DNA of 64,000 bases, from contig CANLSQ010000003.1 of assembly GCA_947493955.1 (NCBI GenBank), forward strand, positions 124,001 through 188,000, read 5' to 3'. The stretch is from an uncultured Sphingomonadaceae bacterium (lineage in GTDB: Bacteria; Pseudomonadota; Alphaproteobacteria; Sphingomonadales; Sphingomonadaceae). Under the pieces are notes generated by a model, which saw only the letters and a program-made list of their open reading frames with translations, made no database searches and had not been told where the DNA came from. Both the position numbers and the translations under genes were made by a program. Numbering within the stretch: position 1 is the first letter of the stretch; each line of letters begins with the position of its first letter. Below, one piece after another: positions 24,177 through 32,299 of this stretch.

Positions 24177-24497
24177 ATGCGTCCTTTCCAGTTGTTTGCA
24201 ATCACGATTGCCGTTGCAGCCTGTACTGCGGAAACGACCGATATTGGAGAACGACAAGTGGAAACCCTTTATATGTTTGCCGGTAGTGACGGGGCGATGG
24301 CATATAGTAGTGATGAGTTAGGCACGAACCTTCCAGAGCAATATGCGCCTTGGCGCTTTCGCCAAGAAATCTCGACCAATGGACCGACTTTTAAGGCAGG
24401 GACTGACAAGAGGGCGTTAGAGGAAGTCGAGACTCAAGGATTTTCGGTTATGATCTTCTCTGCCACAATTGAAAACGCCACATCGGAAGACGAATGA
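24177..24497 (+). CDS. Small putative lipoprotein, unknown function
   Basis: A 106-residue protein from ATG 24177 with a lipoprotein signal (RPFQLFAITIAVAAC, lipobox VAAC). The mature part (ETLYMFAGSDGAMAYSSDEL and onward) is acidic and resembles no family I know. The upstream in-frame ATG at 24165 is less fitting. It is followed after 3 bases by another unknown gene, suggesting co-expression. Confidence 0.55.
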   Translation: MRPFQLFAITIAVAACTAETTDIGERQVETLYMFAGSDGAMAYSSDELGTNLPEQYAPWRFRQEISTNGPTFKAGTDKRALEEVETQGFSVMIFSATIENATSEDE

Positions 24498-24500
24498 AGT

Positions 24501-25007
24501 ATGGCGATACCATCTGACGAAGATCAAAGGCGTTACTGGCGGTTAAACTGGCTCAGTTCTATTCAAGCATTTTCTGATACTGAAGTTCAACAAACACGCT
24601 GGCTGGACCCACAGGAACGTAATCCACATTACTCCTTTGTCGAATGCATGTGTTGTTATTTCGATGATGCCTTTGTGGGTGAGGATAAAGCCTATCAGCG
24701 ACTGATTGAGCGGGGTCATCTGTCCCGAGATGAGGTAGCGGCTGTAGCCGAATTCCACGCGTTGGTCGACACCTATCAAAGTCCGAACAACGACGATTAT
24801 GATAACAAAGCAATCCTTTCTGACCCAGCATGGCAGTCCGTAACAGATGCAGCACAAAGCGCGCGGCGAAGACTCATTTGCTTATTGACCGATCCTAATG
24901 AGCAACGTGCAATTATGTTGCCGCTTCAATGGGAAAAGAAAGGGAACGTATGGAGCTCCAGCTTCGTGCCGTCTTCAGAAACTGACGATAAGTATCACGC
25001 TAGCTAA
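24501..25007 (+). CDS. Conserved-looking hypothetical protein
   Basis: A 168-residue soluble protein. It is rich in aromatic and acidic residues (RRYWRLNWLSSIQAFSDTEV, VECMCCYFDDAFVGEDKAY) with a MCC cysteine pair near residue 51. No signal peptide or transmembrane segment is seen. The family was not recognised; the pattern suggests a helical immunity- or SMI1-like small protein, but this is a guess. It probably forms an operon with the lipoprotein gene ahead. Confidence 0.5.
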   Translation: MAIPSDEDQRRYWRLNWLSSIQAFSDTEVQQTRWLDPQERNPHYSFVECMCCYFDDAFVGEDKAYQRLIERGHLSRDEVAAVAEFHALVDTYQSPNNDDYDNKAILSDPAWQSVTDAAQSARRRLICLLTDPNEQRAIMLPLQWEKKGNVWSSSFVPSSETDDKYHAS

Positions 25008-25008
25008 T

Positions 25009-25032
25009 GTCCGCTTTCGGGATATTGCGGAC
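25009..25032. repeat. Small palindromic repeat, copy D
   Basis: GTCCGC (25009-25014) and GCGGAC (25027-25032) form a 6-bp stem around TTTCGGGATATT, directly after the stop of the hypothetical gene. It shares TGTCCGCTTT with the other copies. The 25033-25227 interval holds only the promoter region of the EF-hand gene. Confidence 0.55.
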
Positions 25033-25227
25033 GCCGCGATACCACCCCAATCCCCATTCCGGTTCTTCCGCAAACTTTCAGCAAAATGAACGGTTTGCCT
25101 GTCTTGATACAATTTGCGACAATTTTGTCCTGTTCTGACAAATTTACGGGACATATCACCCTTAGAAACATGTTCATGGCGGCCATCAAGGACCGCTTGC
25201 CTGAATGAGCAGATAAGGAAGAACAAC

Positions 25228-25845
25228 ATGAAAAAGACAATTTTGATTTCGAGTGCGGCGGCCCTTTTGATTGCAAGCGGTATTGCTATTGCAGCCCCCG
25301 GTGGTGGCGGCGGAAAAGGATGGATGCGGGCGGATGCCAACAATGACAACCAGATCACCCGTGCTGAAATGACCGCGGCGCTGGAACAGCGCTGGACGAA
25401 AATGGATGTCAATCAGGATGGACAGATTTCCAAGTCTGACCGGGAAGCGAGGCGGGCGCAGCGCTTCACCGAGATGGATACAAACGGCGACGGCGGTGTT
25501 TCGCAAGCCGAAATGGAAGCCTATCGCGCAACCCGTAAATCCGAACGGTTTGCCCGCGCCGATGTAGATGGCGACGGCAAATTGAGCCAAGAAGAAATGC
25601 AGAATATGCGCGGCAAGCGTGGTGGCAAAGGCTGGGGCAAACGTGGCGGCAAAGGCAAGCGCGGCGGCATGATGAAGCGCGCCGACACCAATGGCGATCA
25701 GATGATCAGTAAAGCCGAGTTTCAAGCAGCAGCGATGGCACGCTTTAACAAAGCAGATGCCAATGGTGACGGCATAGTGACCGCTGAAGAACGGCAAGCG
25801 GCTCGTGAAGCGCGCCGCGGCGCAAGGAATAAAAGAGGCGGTTAA
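25228..25845 (+). CDS. Secreted EF-hand calcium-binding protein
   Basis: A 205-residue protein from ATG 25228 with an AAGGAAG ribosome site and a signal peptide (KKTILISSAAALLIASGIAI, cleavage before APGGG). Six EF-hand loops are visible, beginning at D36 (DANNDNQIT), D60 (DVNQDGQIS), D84 (DTNGDGGVS), D112 (DVDGDGKLS), D153 (DTNGDQMIS) and D177 (DANGDGIVT). Between loops four and five lies a Gly/Lys/Arg-rich linker (residues 129-151). It is likely a periplasmic calcium buffer or sensor. It is followed by a terminator and then by a two-component system. Confidence 0.85.
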   Translation: MKKTILISSAAALLIASGIAIAAPGGGGGKGWMRADANNDNQITRAEMTAALEQRWTKMDVNQDGQISKSDREARRAQRFTEMDTNGDGGVSQAEMEAYRATRKSERFARADVDGDGKLSQEEMQNMRGKRGGKGWGKRGGKGKRGGMMKRADTNGDQMISKAEFQAAAMARFNKADANGDGIVTAEERQAAREARRGARNKRGG

Positions 25846-25867
25846 TCCCTGAACCACTCTTTTATGT

Positions 25868-25922
25868 GAACGGGTCACCGGCATACCCTCCCGTAACAGC
25901 GCCGGTGATCCGTTCCTTTTTT
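25868..25922 (+). terminator. Rho-independent terminator after the EF-hand gene
   Basis: The 15-bp stem GAACGGGTCACCGGC (25868-25882) pairs with GCCGGTGATCCGTTC (25901-25915), with one G-T wobble, and is followed by CTTTTTT. It leaves only 24 bases before the response-regulator start, so that gene must either be read through this hairpin or use a promoter overlapping it. Confidence 0.9.
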
Positions 25923-25946
25923 ATAAACCTGTGTTAGGTGAGACAG

Positions 25947-26663
25947 ATGTCGGGACAAACGCATATTTTATTGGTCGATGACGAGGCCACGTTGCGTGAA
26001 CCACTGGCCGAATATCTGGTAAAGCAGGGTTTTCGCGTTCAGCAGGCCGGTGATGCCAGTCAAGCGCGTTCGGTAATGAACGCGTTTAACTTTGACATTG
26101 TCTTGCTTGATATCATGATGCCGGGAGAAGATGGTCTCAGCTTCTGCCGCCATGTTCGCGAAACGACGGGAACGCCGGTTATTTTCATCAGCGCGAAAGG
26201 CGAAGAACTGGAACGGATTATCGGCCTGGAACTCGGCGCCGATGATTATGTAACGAAACCCTTTAGTCCGAGAGAGTTGGTAGCTCGGATCAAAGTTGTG
26301 TTGCGGCGAACCAACGGGGGCAATGGGGTGAAGTCCGGCAGCGGGGCGATTTACCAGTTTTCCGGTTGGACGCTCAAAACCGATCAGCGCAGCCTGGTCG
26401 ACAGCGAAGGCGTTGCGGTGCCGCTGTCCAGCGGTGAATATCAAATGCTTCTCGCCTTGCTTTCGCGAGCGGGCCAAGTGCTCAACCGTGATCAGCTGCT
26501 CGATATTACGCAGGGCCGCGAAGCACATGCTTTTGACCGGGCCGTTGACAACCAGATCAGCCGATTGCGCCGCAAAATAGAGGCGGATCCTAAAAATCCG
26601 GAAATTGTCAAAACCGTCTGGGGCGGCGGCTATGTTCTGGCCGGGGACGTTCGGACATTATGA
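25947..26663 (+). CDS. OmpR-family response regulator
   Basis: A 238-residue regulator; ATG 25947 has AGGTGA at 5-base spacing (an in-frame GTG at 25938 is less likely). The receiver domain has the acidic pair D11/D12 (LLVDDEATLREPL), phospho-acceptor D55 (VLLDIMMPGEDG) and K104 (YVTKPFSPREL). The winged-helix output domain ends with DRAVDNQISRLRRKIE and VWGGGYVL. Its TGA overlaps the ATG of the kinase gene, so the two are co-translated partners. Confidence 0.92.
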   Translation: MSGQTHILLVDDEATLREPLAEYLVKQGFRVQQAGDASQARSVMNAFNFDIVLLDIMMPGEDGLSFCRHVRETTGTPVIFISAKGEELERIIGLELGADDYVTKPFSPRELVARIKVVLRRTNGGNGVKSGSGAIYQFSGWTLKTDQRSLVDSEGVAVPLSSGEYQMLLALLSRAGQVLNRDQLLDITQGREAHAFDRAVDNQISRLRRKIEADPKNPEIVKTVWGGGYVLAGDVRTL

Positions 26664-28060
26664 AACGATTGCTGCCCAACAGCTTGATCGGCCAGCTTTT
26701 GGCGCTCGTGGCGGTCACCTTGCTGATAGCGCAGGGGATTAACGTCGCTTTGTTATATCAGGGTGCGCAAAACCAGAAAATGGTGGAGGCGTCGGCTTCG
26801 GCCGTGGCGCGGATCGCTTGGGAAGCGGAAAGAATCAATGAACGCGGCTTTCGCGAGCGGCGATATCGCCGCGATGGCAGTCTGCGCATCCGTCGGAATC
26901 GCCCCAGCACAACCTCGCAAAGCGCGATTGAAGACGGGCAAACTCGATTGCCAAGTGTCGAAGAACGTGCCGCCCGGGCGTTTGACAATCTGGGAATTGC
27001 CTTATTGTCCGTTCAGGCCGCACGCGTTGATAGCCTCCCTGCCAATATGAGAAACAGCGTGATCGGATTGGGCCGTGAACGTCAAAGGATGCGGGCGATC
27101 GCCTATCGCAAAAGGCCCCACAAGATTGATGGCTTCATAATCATGTCTGCGCAAATTGGTGAAGGACGATGGCTTAATATTGCATCGGTCATCCGAGACC
27201 GCAATCCGCGCCTCATCCGTACGCTGTTGTTCCAGACCGCGGTGATATATCTGATATTGCTGATCCCGCTGATCTGGTTGGGACGTTATATATCACGCCC
27301 GCTGAAAGCGCTGACCAAAGGTGCGGAAGATTTCCGGCCGGGAGCAAGCGATCCGATAGCGGAAAGCGGTCCGCCTGATACGAAGCAACTGATCGCCGCG
27401 TTTAATGAAATGAATAACCGTGTCGGCGCGATGCTCGATGAAAAAAATGTCATGCTGGGCGCGATCGGCCATGATTTGCGTACCCCCCTGGCGGCGCTGC
27501 GCGTGCGGGTTGAGAGCGTGGAGGATGAGGACGAACGCGACCGGATGATTGCCGGGATTGATGATATGGACCGGACGCTGGATGACATATTGTCTCTGGC
27601 ACGGCTCGGGCGGTCAAAAGAATCGGCAGAGCCAACCGATATCAGTGCGCTGATCGAGACAGTTGCGGATGAGTTTACCGACATGGGCGCAGCTGTTTCC
27701 TTCACGCGCAGTGGCCGGACAATCGCCAATATCCGGGCGACCCTGATCCGCCGGGCACTCAGGAACCTGATCGGCAATGCCGTGAAATATGGCAAAGAAG
27801 CCGCCATCTCTGTGGACAAAGACGGGGACAGGCTGGTGATTCATGTGGATGATAATGGCCCGGGCATCGCAGAAGATCAAATCGAGGCCATGTTCGAACC
27901 CTTTGCCCGTGCCGAGATTTCCCGCAACCGGGCGACCGGCGGGTCGGGTCTTGGCCTGACACTCGCCCGCGCAATCATGCGCGATCATGGCGGTGATGTG
28001 ACTTTGCAAAACCGGGCAGAAGGCGGCCTTCGGGCATCGTTAATCCTCAGTCTGGATTAG
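26660..28060 (+). CDS. Sensor histidine kinase (partner of the preceding regulator)
   Basis: A 466-residue inner-membrane kinase. TM1 is near residues 8-34 and TM2 near 188-208, flanking a ~150-residue periplasmic sensor region rich in Arg. A HAMP segment follows (RPLKALTKGAEDF), then the DHp helix with H271 (GAIGHDLRTPLAALRVRVE). The ATPase domain has N box RNLIGNAVKYG, G1 VDDNGPGI and GGSGLGLTLARAIMRDHGG. It resembles EnvZ-type kinases. Its end overlaps the end of convergent motB by 14 bases. A link to calcium or to the upstream EF-hand protein is only contextual. Confidence 0.92.
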   Translation: MKRLLPNSLIGQLLALVAVTLLIAQGINVALLYQGAQNQKMVEASASAVARIAWEAERINERGFRERRYRRDGSLRIRRNRPSTTSQSAIEDGQTRLPSVEERAARAFDNLGIALLSVQAARVDSLPANMRNSVIGLGRERQRMRAIAYRKRPHKIDGFIIMSAQIGEGRWLNIASVIRDRNPRLIRTLLFQTAVIYLILLIPLIWLGRYISRPLKALTKGAEDFRPGASDPIAESGPPDTKQLIAAFNEMNNRVGAMLDEKNVMLGAIGHDLRTPLAALRVRVESVEDEDERDRMIAGIDDMDRTLDDILSLARLGRSKESAEPTDISALIETVADEFTDMGAAVSFTRSGRTIANIRATLIRRALRNLIGNAVKYGKEAAISVDKDGDRLVIHVDDNGPGIAEDQIEAMFEPFARAEISRNRATGGSGLGLTLARAIMRDHGGDVTLQNRAEGGLRASLILSLD

Positions 28061-28904
28061 CGACCTTCTGCCACCCAAGGGTGATCGAGATCCTGCGGTT
28101 GCGGGGATCATATATATCATGCGGTGTATAAGGTTCGCGGTCCGCGACGCCCTCAATTTTGAAAAACGCATCAGGGCCTATGCCATTTTGTTGCAAGGTT
28201 TGGCGTGTCGCCTCTGCCCTTGCGGTGGACAGCATCCAGTTGTTCATCGTGCGCCCGGATGAAAAGGGCAGGGCATCGGTATGCCCCCGCACCATGAGCG
28301 GGTTGGGTGCCGGTTTGATTGCGGCCGCGACCTCGGCCAGCAATTTGCGCGCGGGCGCGCGCAGTGTGTCGGTGGCGAGTGCAAACATCGAAAAGTCGGC
28401 CTCGTCGATCAGCTCGATCCGCAGGCCCTCTCGGGTCTCGGTAAAGCGAATGTTGTTGTCGAACCTTTTCAACTCTTCGCTACGTTCAAGCTGCTCCGTG
28501 ATCCGCTGCCTGACCGCGGCAAATTCCTCACGGTCTTTTTGGTTGTGCACTGCGTTGGCAGCGGTGCTGTCTTTCGGAATGGCGAGTGAGCGTTCCCCGA
28601 CCTGGGCGGCGCGGCTGCGGTAATCCTCTTCAGACAATATCGAATCCCCGCCGAAGAAGCTGTCCGCACCGGCGTTGTTCTCCCGCATTTCAACCAGCGT
28701 CGGCGTGAAATATTCGGCCAGCGCCTTGCGTTCCTGTTCATCGGTGGAACTGAGCAGCCACAGCAACAGGAAGAATGCCATCATCGCAGTGACAAAATCA
28801 GCATAGGCGACTTTCCAGGCACCGCCGTGATGGGCGGCCGGGCCGGCGACAATCTTTTTGACGATAATCGGCCTTGGTTCCGGTTCGTTTTTTCCGCGCG
28901 CCAT
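28047..28904 (-). CDS. motB: Flagellar motor stator protein MotB
   Basis: A 285-residue protein. It has a short cytoplasmic N-terminus, one membrane helix with the proton-carrying aspartate (WKVAYADFVTAMMAFFLLLW) and a C-terminal OmpA-like peptidoglycan-binding domain with MVRGHTDALPFSSGRTMNNW, STARAEATRQTLQQNGI and NRRISITLGW. It pairs with MotA, 3 bases away, to form the stator that couples ion flow to rotation. They lie at the left edge of the flagellar cluster. Confidence 0.93.
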   Translation of the reverse strand: MARGKNEPEPRPIIVKKIVAGPAAHHGGAWKVAYADFVTAMMAFFLLLWLLSSTDEQERKALAEYFTPTLVEMRENNAGADSFFGGDSILSEEDYRSRAAQVGERSLAIPKDSTAANAVHNQKDREEFAAVRQRITEQLERSEELKRFDNNIRFTETREGLRIELIDEADFSMFALATDTLRAPARKLLAEVAAAIKPAPNPLMVRGHTDALPFSSGRTMNNWMLSTARAEATRQTLQQNGIGPDAFFKIEGVADREPYTPHDIYDPRNRRISITLGWQKVANPD

Positions 28905-28907
28905 ATC

Positions 28908-29771
28908 TCAGGATCCGCGCATGCCATCAAACACATCGGCAAAGGCCGGCTGGTTGACCTGTATCAGGCCGGATCGCGCGGCTTCGATAACCAGCGGCTG
29001 CGGGTGGCCATAGAGCGAGGCGACGACAATCTGTTTGACGATATGATAGATGGCGCCGTCCGCCTCGATGACTTGCCGGGCGCGAGTGGCCATGGGGCCG
29101 ACAAGGCCGTATGCGAGCAGTACGCCCAAAAAGGTGCCGACCAGCGCAGAACCGATCATCGCGCCCAGTATCTCTGGTGGCTGGTCGATCGCGCCCATGG
29201 TTTTGACGACACCGAGGACCGCCGCGACGATGCCCAATGCGGGCAGAGCGTCAGCCAGATTCTGCAGATCATTGGCAGGGGCAATCGCCTCGTCATGACG
29301 CGTCTTCAGGCTGTTATCCATGACTTCCTCGACCGCATATGGATCAAGCGTGCCCGACGAAACCACCACCAGCCGCAGCGTATCACAGATGAGCGCCATC
29401 AGCTTTTCGTCTGGCAGCAGATTGGGATATTCGGCGAAGATCAGCGATGCATGCGGATCCTCGATATGCGGCTCCAGTGCCAGCGGACCGTCGGCCCGCA
29501 ATATCTTCATCAATTTGGAAACCAGAAAGATGCAGTCGAGGAAATCTGCCTTGCCATATTGTGGGCCTTTAAAGACTTTTGCCACGCCGCCAGCCAGGGC
29601 TTTCAGACCCGCGATATTATGGCCGATGACCAGCCCACCAATGGCCGCCCCGCCGATAATGCCCATTTCAATCGGTAGCGCGCGGAGCACCGCGCCCATG
29701 TCACCGCCCGAAAGAGTGAAAACGCCAAACACCATGACCATGAGAATGACGATACCGATGGCTGCGAACAT
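28908..29771 (-). CDS. motA: Flagellar motor stator protein MotA
   Basis: A 287-residue inner-membrane protein with AGGAAG six bases ahead of ATG 29771. It has four hydrophobic segments: N-terminal MFAAIGIVILMVMVFGVFTL, IIGGAAIGGLVIGHN, and the conserved TM3/TM4 pair with VAAVLGVVKTMGAIDQPPEI and GSALVGTFLGVLLAYGLVGP. The charged cytoplasmic loop that contacts FliG lies between TM2 and TM3. It forms the stator with the next gene, motB. Confidence 0.93.
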   Translation of the reverse strand: MFAAIGIVILMVMVFGVFTLSGGDMGAVLRALPIEMGIIGGAAIGGLVIGHNIAGLKALAGGVAKVFKGPQYGKADFLDCIFLVSKLMKILRADGPLALEPHIEDPHASLIFAEYPNLLPDEKLMALICDTLRLVVVSSGTLDPYAVEEVMDNSLKTRHDEAIAPANDLQNLADALPALGIVAAVLGVVKTMGAIDQPPEILGAMIGSALVGTFLGVLLAYGLVGPMATRARQVIEADGAIYHIVKQIVVASLYGHPQPLVIEAARSGLIQVNQPAFADVFDGMRGS

Positions 29772-29860
29772 AAATGCTTCCTGTCATAGATTATGGCCGG
29801 AATTCTGCGCCCTTGCAGCCGCCCGCTTCTGTTCGTAAAACGGATGGAGAAAATCGACTT

Positions 29861-30676
29861 TTAGCGGATTTGGTCAAATAGCGACGATTGCTCGATCCGC
29901 GCATAGGCCGCCTGTGCTGCCTCCAGGCTGATCAGCAGTTTCTGGACTTCGGAGATAGCCAGTGTGATGTCGGTTTCTTCCAGAGACGCGCGATATTCGC
30001 TGACATCAATCTTGCGATCTTGCAGCCGCGCTGCGCCTTGCAACAGTCGGTCATTCTCTATCCCGTGGTTGCCCAGAATGTTCGCCGCAATATCGCTTTG
30101 CAGGCGCAGGGGATCAAGCAGGGCGCTGCGTTGATCGGCATCACCGATACGGATGGTATTTGCGATATTGGCGATCAGCGGATCGAGCGCATTAAAGCCG
30201 TCCCGTGACGGTGCGGCAATGACGACCATGTCGTCATCAATCGGGATCTCCAGCGGCGGGCCAACAACAAATAAGGGCCTCCCAAATCCATCGTCCTGAT
30301 CCAGCATGTCCGCAATTGTCCGGCCAATGCCTTCGACTTCCTCCGCAATGGTTTCCCGGTCCACCGGCGAAATCGTCTCGTTACTTGCCTGCACCAGCAG
30401 TTCGGTGGCCCTGGCCAGTTGGCTGTTAATCTCACTCATCGCGCCGTCGGCCTGTGCGGCGATGGACAGGCCGCGATCAATATTGCGCAGCCACGCATCC
30501 ATATTGGCCTGCACCTTGGCAATGCTGGAAATTTCGGACCAGGCGGCCGGATCATCGGACGCCCTGTCGATGCGGCGGGTCGTGGCGATTTGCTGTTGAC
30601 GCTCGGCGATGTTCTGCGCCAGCTCTTGCTGCAGAACTATATCACTGGACGGGCGGGTACGGTTGACGGATTGCAT
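29861..30676 (-). CDS. flgL: Flagellar hook-filament junction protein FlgL
   Basis: A 271-residue protein from ATG 30676 (GGAG nine bases upstream). It has a flagellin-like N-terminus (LQQELAQNIAERQQQIATTR, RIDRASDDPAAWSEIS) and C-terminus (ISEVQKLLISLEAAQAAYAR), the coiled-coil D0/D1 parts that polymerise between FlgK and flagellin. The position directly after flgK supports the call. It is shorter than enterobacterial FlgL (about 317), with a reduced central domain. Confidence 0.88.
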   Translation of the reverse strand: MQSVNRTRPSSDIVLQQELAQNIAERQQQIATTRRIDRASDDPAAWSEISSIAKVQANMDAWLRNIDRGLSIAAQADGAMSEINSQLARATELLVQASNETISPVDRETIAEEVEGIGRTIADMLDQDDGFGRPLFVVGPPLEIPIDDDMVVIAAPSRDGFNALDPLIANIANTIRIGDADQRSALLDPLRLQSDIAANILGNHGIENDRLLQGAARLQDRKIDVSEYRASLEETDITLAISEVQKLLISLEAAQAAYARIEQSSLFDQIR

Positions 30677-30695
30677 GGGAAATGGCTCCAGATTT

Positions 30696-32027
30696 TCAGA
30701 ATATCGCGAGGATGCTCTGCATGGTTTCACGGGCGACCTGAATGACGCGGGCAGAGGCATTATAGGCCTCCTGAAAGCGCAGCAGATCGGCGGCCTCCCG
30801 GTCGAGATCAACCGAGGAGAGGCGGTCGCGGGTGTCGCGGGCGGCCTGATGCTGTGTCGCTGCTGCCGCATTTTCGCTTTGTGCAGCGGCCGTGGTTATC
30901 GCCTGTGCGCCGATGATATTGGTCCAGACCTGCTCAACCCCGGCGGGACCTCTAAGGGTGGGTAAATTCGCGATATTGCCATTGGCCGGGCCACCCGGTG
31001 CGGCAAGGGCGAGATCGGCCGGATCCTGGGTCAACATAGTGAGTGCAGCGGCACCACCAGCTGCGTTAAGAAACGGCGGCCCCACCCCACCGCCATCGGT
31101 TTCACCTGCTGCCTGCCAGCCATTCAGGTCGGCAGCAAACTGGACGGCGAGGTCATCGAGTTCGATGCGCCTTTCTATGGTCGTCGCGGCGCTGGATACC
31201 ATTGCGGCCAGCGACCCGCGCGACGGAGCGGTCAGGTTCACCGCATTGGAGACAAGCCCGATACTGTCATCCGCCCCGGCCAGGACTGAAAGAGAGTTGA
31301 CCTCACCGATGTCGACCAGCGACTGGCCGTCATAAGTAATATTGGCGATACCCTTGTCCCCAAAGCTGATCGTCACATCCATCCGCTCGCTGAGCACTGC
31401 CAGTGCCGTGTCCCGCTGGTCGAGGAGCGCGGCCTGTTTAGGGGTGCCATCAGCCGCAACGCGCAGGGCGAGATTGGTTGTCGCCAGATTGTCCAGCGCG
31501 GCGTTAAAGGTGGCCACTTCCTGTTCGGCCGAACTGATCAATTGATCGGAAACATTGGCGAGATCATTGGCGGTGCGGTTGATTGCCGAGACGGCGGCAT
31601 CGATGTCGTTGATAAACTGGTTGCGCAGGATGTTGCTGAACGGGGAGCCGGCCAGCTCCTCACCCATGGCAAACAGTTTGGCCAATCTGGCGCCAACGCC
31701 ATGTTCGGTATCGGCCAGCGCGGTTTCGGTGTTTTCCATCCAGCGTGCCCGCGTTTCCGCGCCGTAAAGGGACGCGCCGGTCAACCGGACATTGGCTTCC
31801 AGAAAAGGGTCTGATGATCGCGCTACGCCGTCAATATCCACCCCGGCAAAATTGATCTGGTGGATGAAATAGGGGTTGATTGCGCTGGTCGTGCTGAGCT
31901 CGCTGAGCCGCAGGTCCCGGCGCACATAATTGGGGTTTTCAGCATTACCTATGTTCGATGAAACGGTCGACAGGGCTTGCTGGTAGGCCCTTATGCCCGA
32001 CAGGCCGATGGAGAAAATATCCGTCAT
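30696..32027 (-). CDS. flgK: Flagellar hook-associated protein FlgK
   Basis: A 443-residue protein from ATG 32027, which overlaps the flgJ stop (ATGA). Its N-terminus DIFSIGLSGIRAYQQALSTV and SSNIGNAENPNYVRRDLRLS is the canonical rod/hook-family start. The C-terminus RFQEAYNASARVIQVARETM forms the matching helix. FlgK is HAP1, the first junction zone on the hook tip, exported by the flagellar type III apparatus. Confidence 0.93.
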   Translation of the reverse strand: MTDIFSIGLSGIRAYQQALSTVSSNIGNAENPNYVRRDLRLSELSTTSAINPYFIHQINFAGVDIDGVARSSDPFLEANVRLTGASLYGAETRARWMENTETALADTEHGVGARLAKLFAMGEELAGSPFSNILRNQFINDIDAAVSAINRTANDLANVSDQLISSAEQEVATFNAALDNLATTNLALRVAADGTPKQAALLDQRDTALAVLSERMDVTISFGDKGIANITYDGQSLVDIGEVNSLSVLAGADDSIGLVSNAVNLTAPSRGSLAAMVSSAATTIERRIELDDLAVQFAADLNGWQAAGETDGGGVGPPFLNAAGGAAALTMLTQDPADLALAAPGGPANGNIANLPTLRGPAGVEQVWTNIIGAQAITTAAAQSENAAAATQHQAARDTRDRLSSVDLDREAADLLRFQEAYNASARVIQVARETMQSILAIF

Positions 32028-32299
32028 AATTTGCCTTTCCATTGCGCAACCAAAAGATCGGCGATGCCCAAGCCGTTGTTTTGAACCATCTCGTCGGCGA
32101 GACGGTCATCCATCATGTCGCGAAATTCTGTGCTGCCGCTATTGCCCATCAGATCGTCACCCAGACTGGCCTTTCGCATCACTCCGATCATGTCGCGCAG
32201 GAAGATCGCCTCGAAAGCCTGTGCGGCCTGTTGAAGCTGTTGGCTATCGGCCGCAGCGGGCGGCTCGCTATTTTGCGAGAGGGAAAGGGCCGGTATCAT
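32024..32299 (-). CDS. flgJ: Rod-binding protein FlgJ, N-terminal-type (CheL-like)
   Basis: A 91-residue protein corresponding to the rod-binding half of FlgJ: QLQQAAQAFEAIFLRDMIGV, then GNSGSTEFRDMMDDRLADEM and GLGIADLLVAQW. The C-terminal muramidase domain of enteric FlgJ is absent, as is typical of alphaproteobacteria, where a separate lytic enzyme is used. Its start overlaps the flgI stop and its stop overlaps the flgK start (both ATGA). Confidence 0.88.
   Translation of the reverse strand: MIPALSLSQNSEPPAAADSQQLQQAAQAFEAIFLRDMIGVMRKASLGDDLMGNSGSTEFRDMMDDRLADEMVQNNGLGIADLLVAQWKGKL

Noticed and set aside
28827-29678. A 283-residue open frame antisense to motA
   Set aside because: motA and motB are complete, with conserved motifs. 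The antisense frame is again Arg/Asp/His-rich and unsupported.
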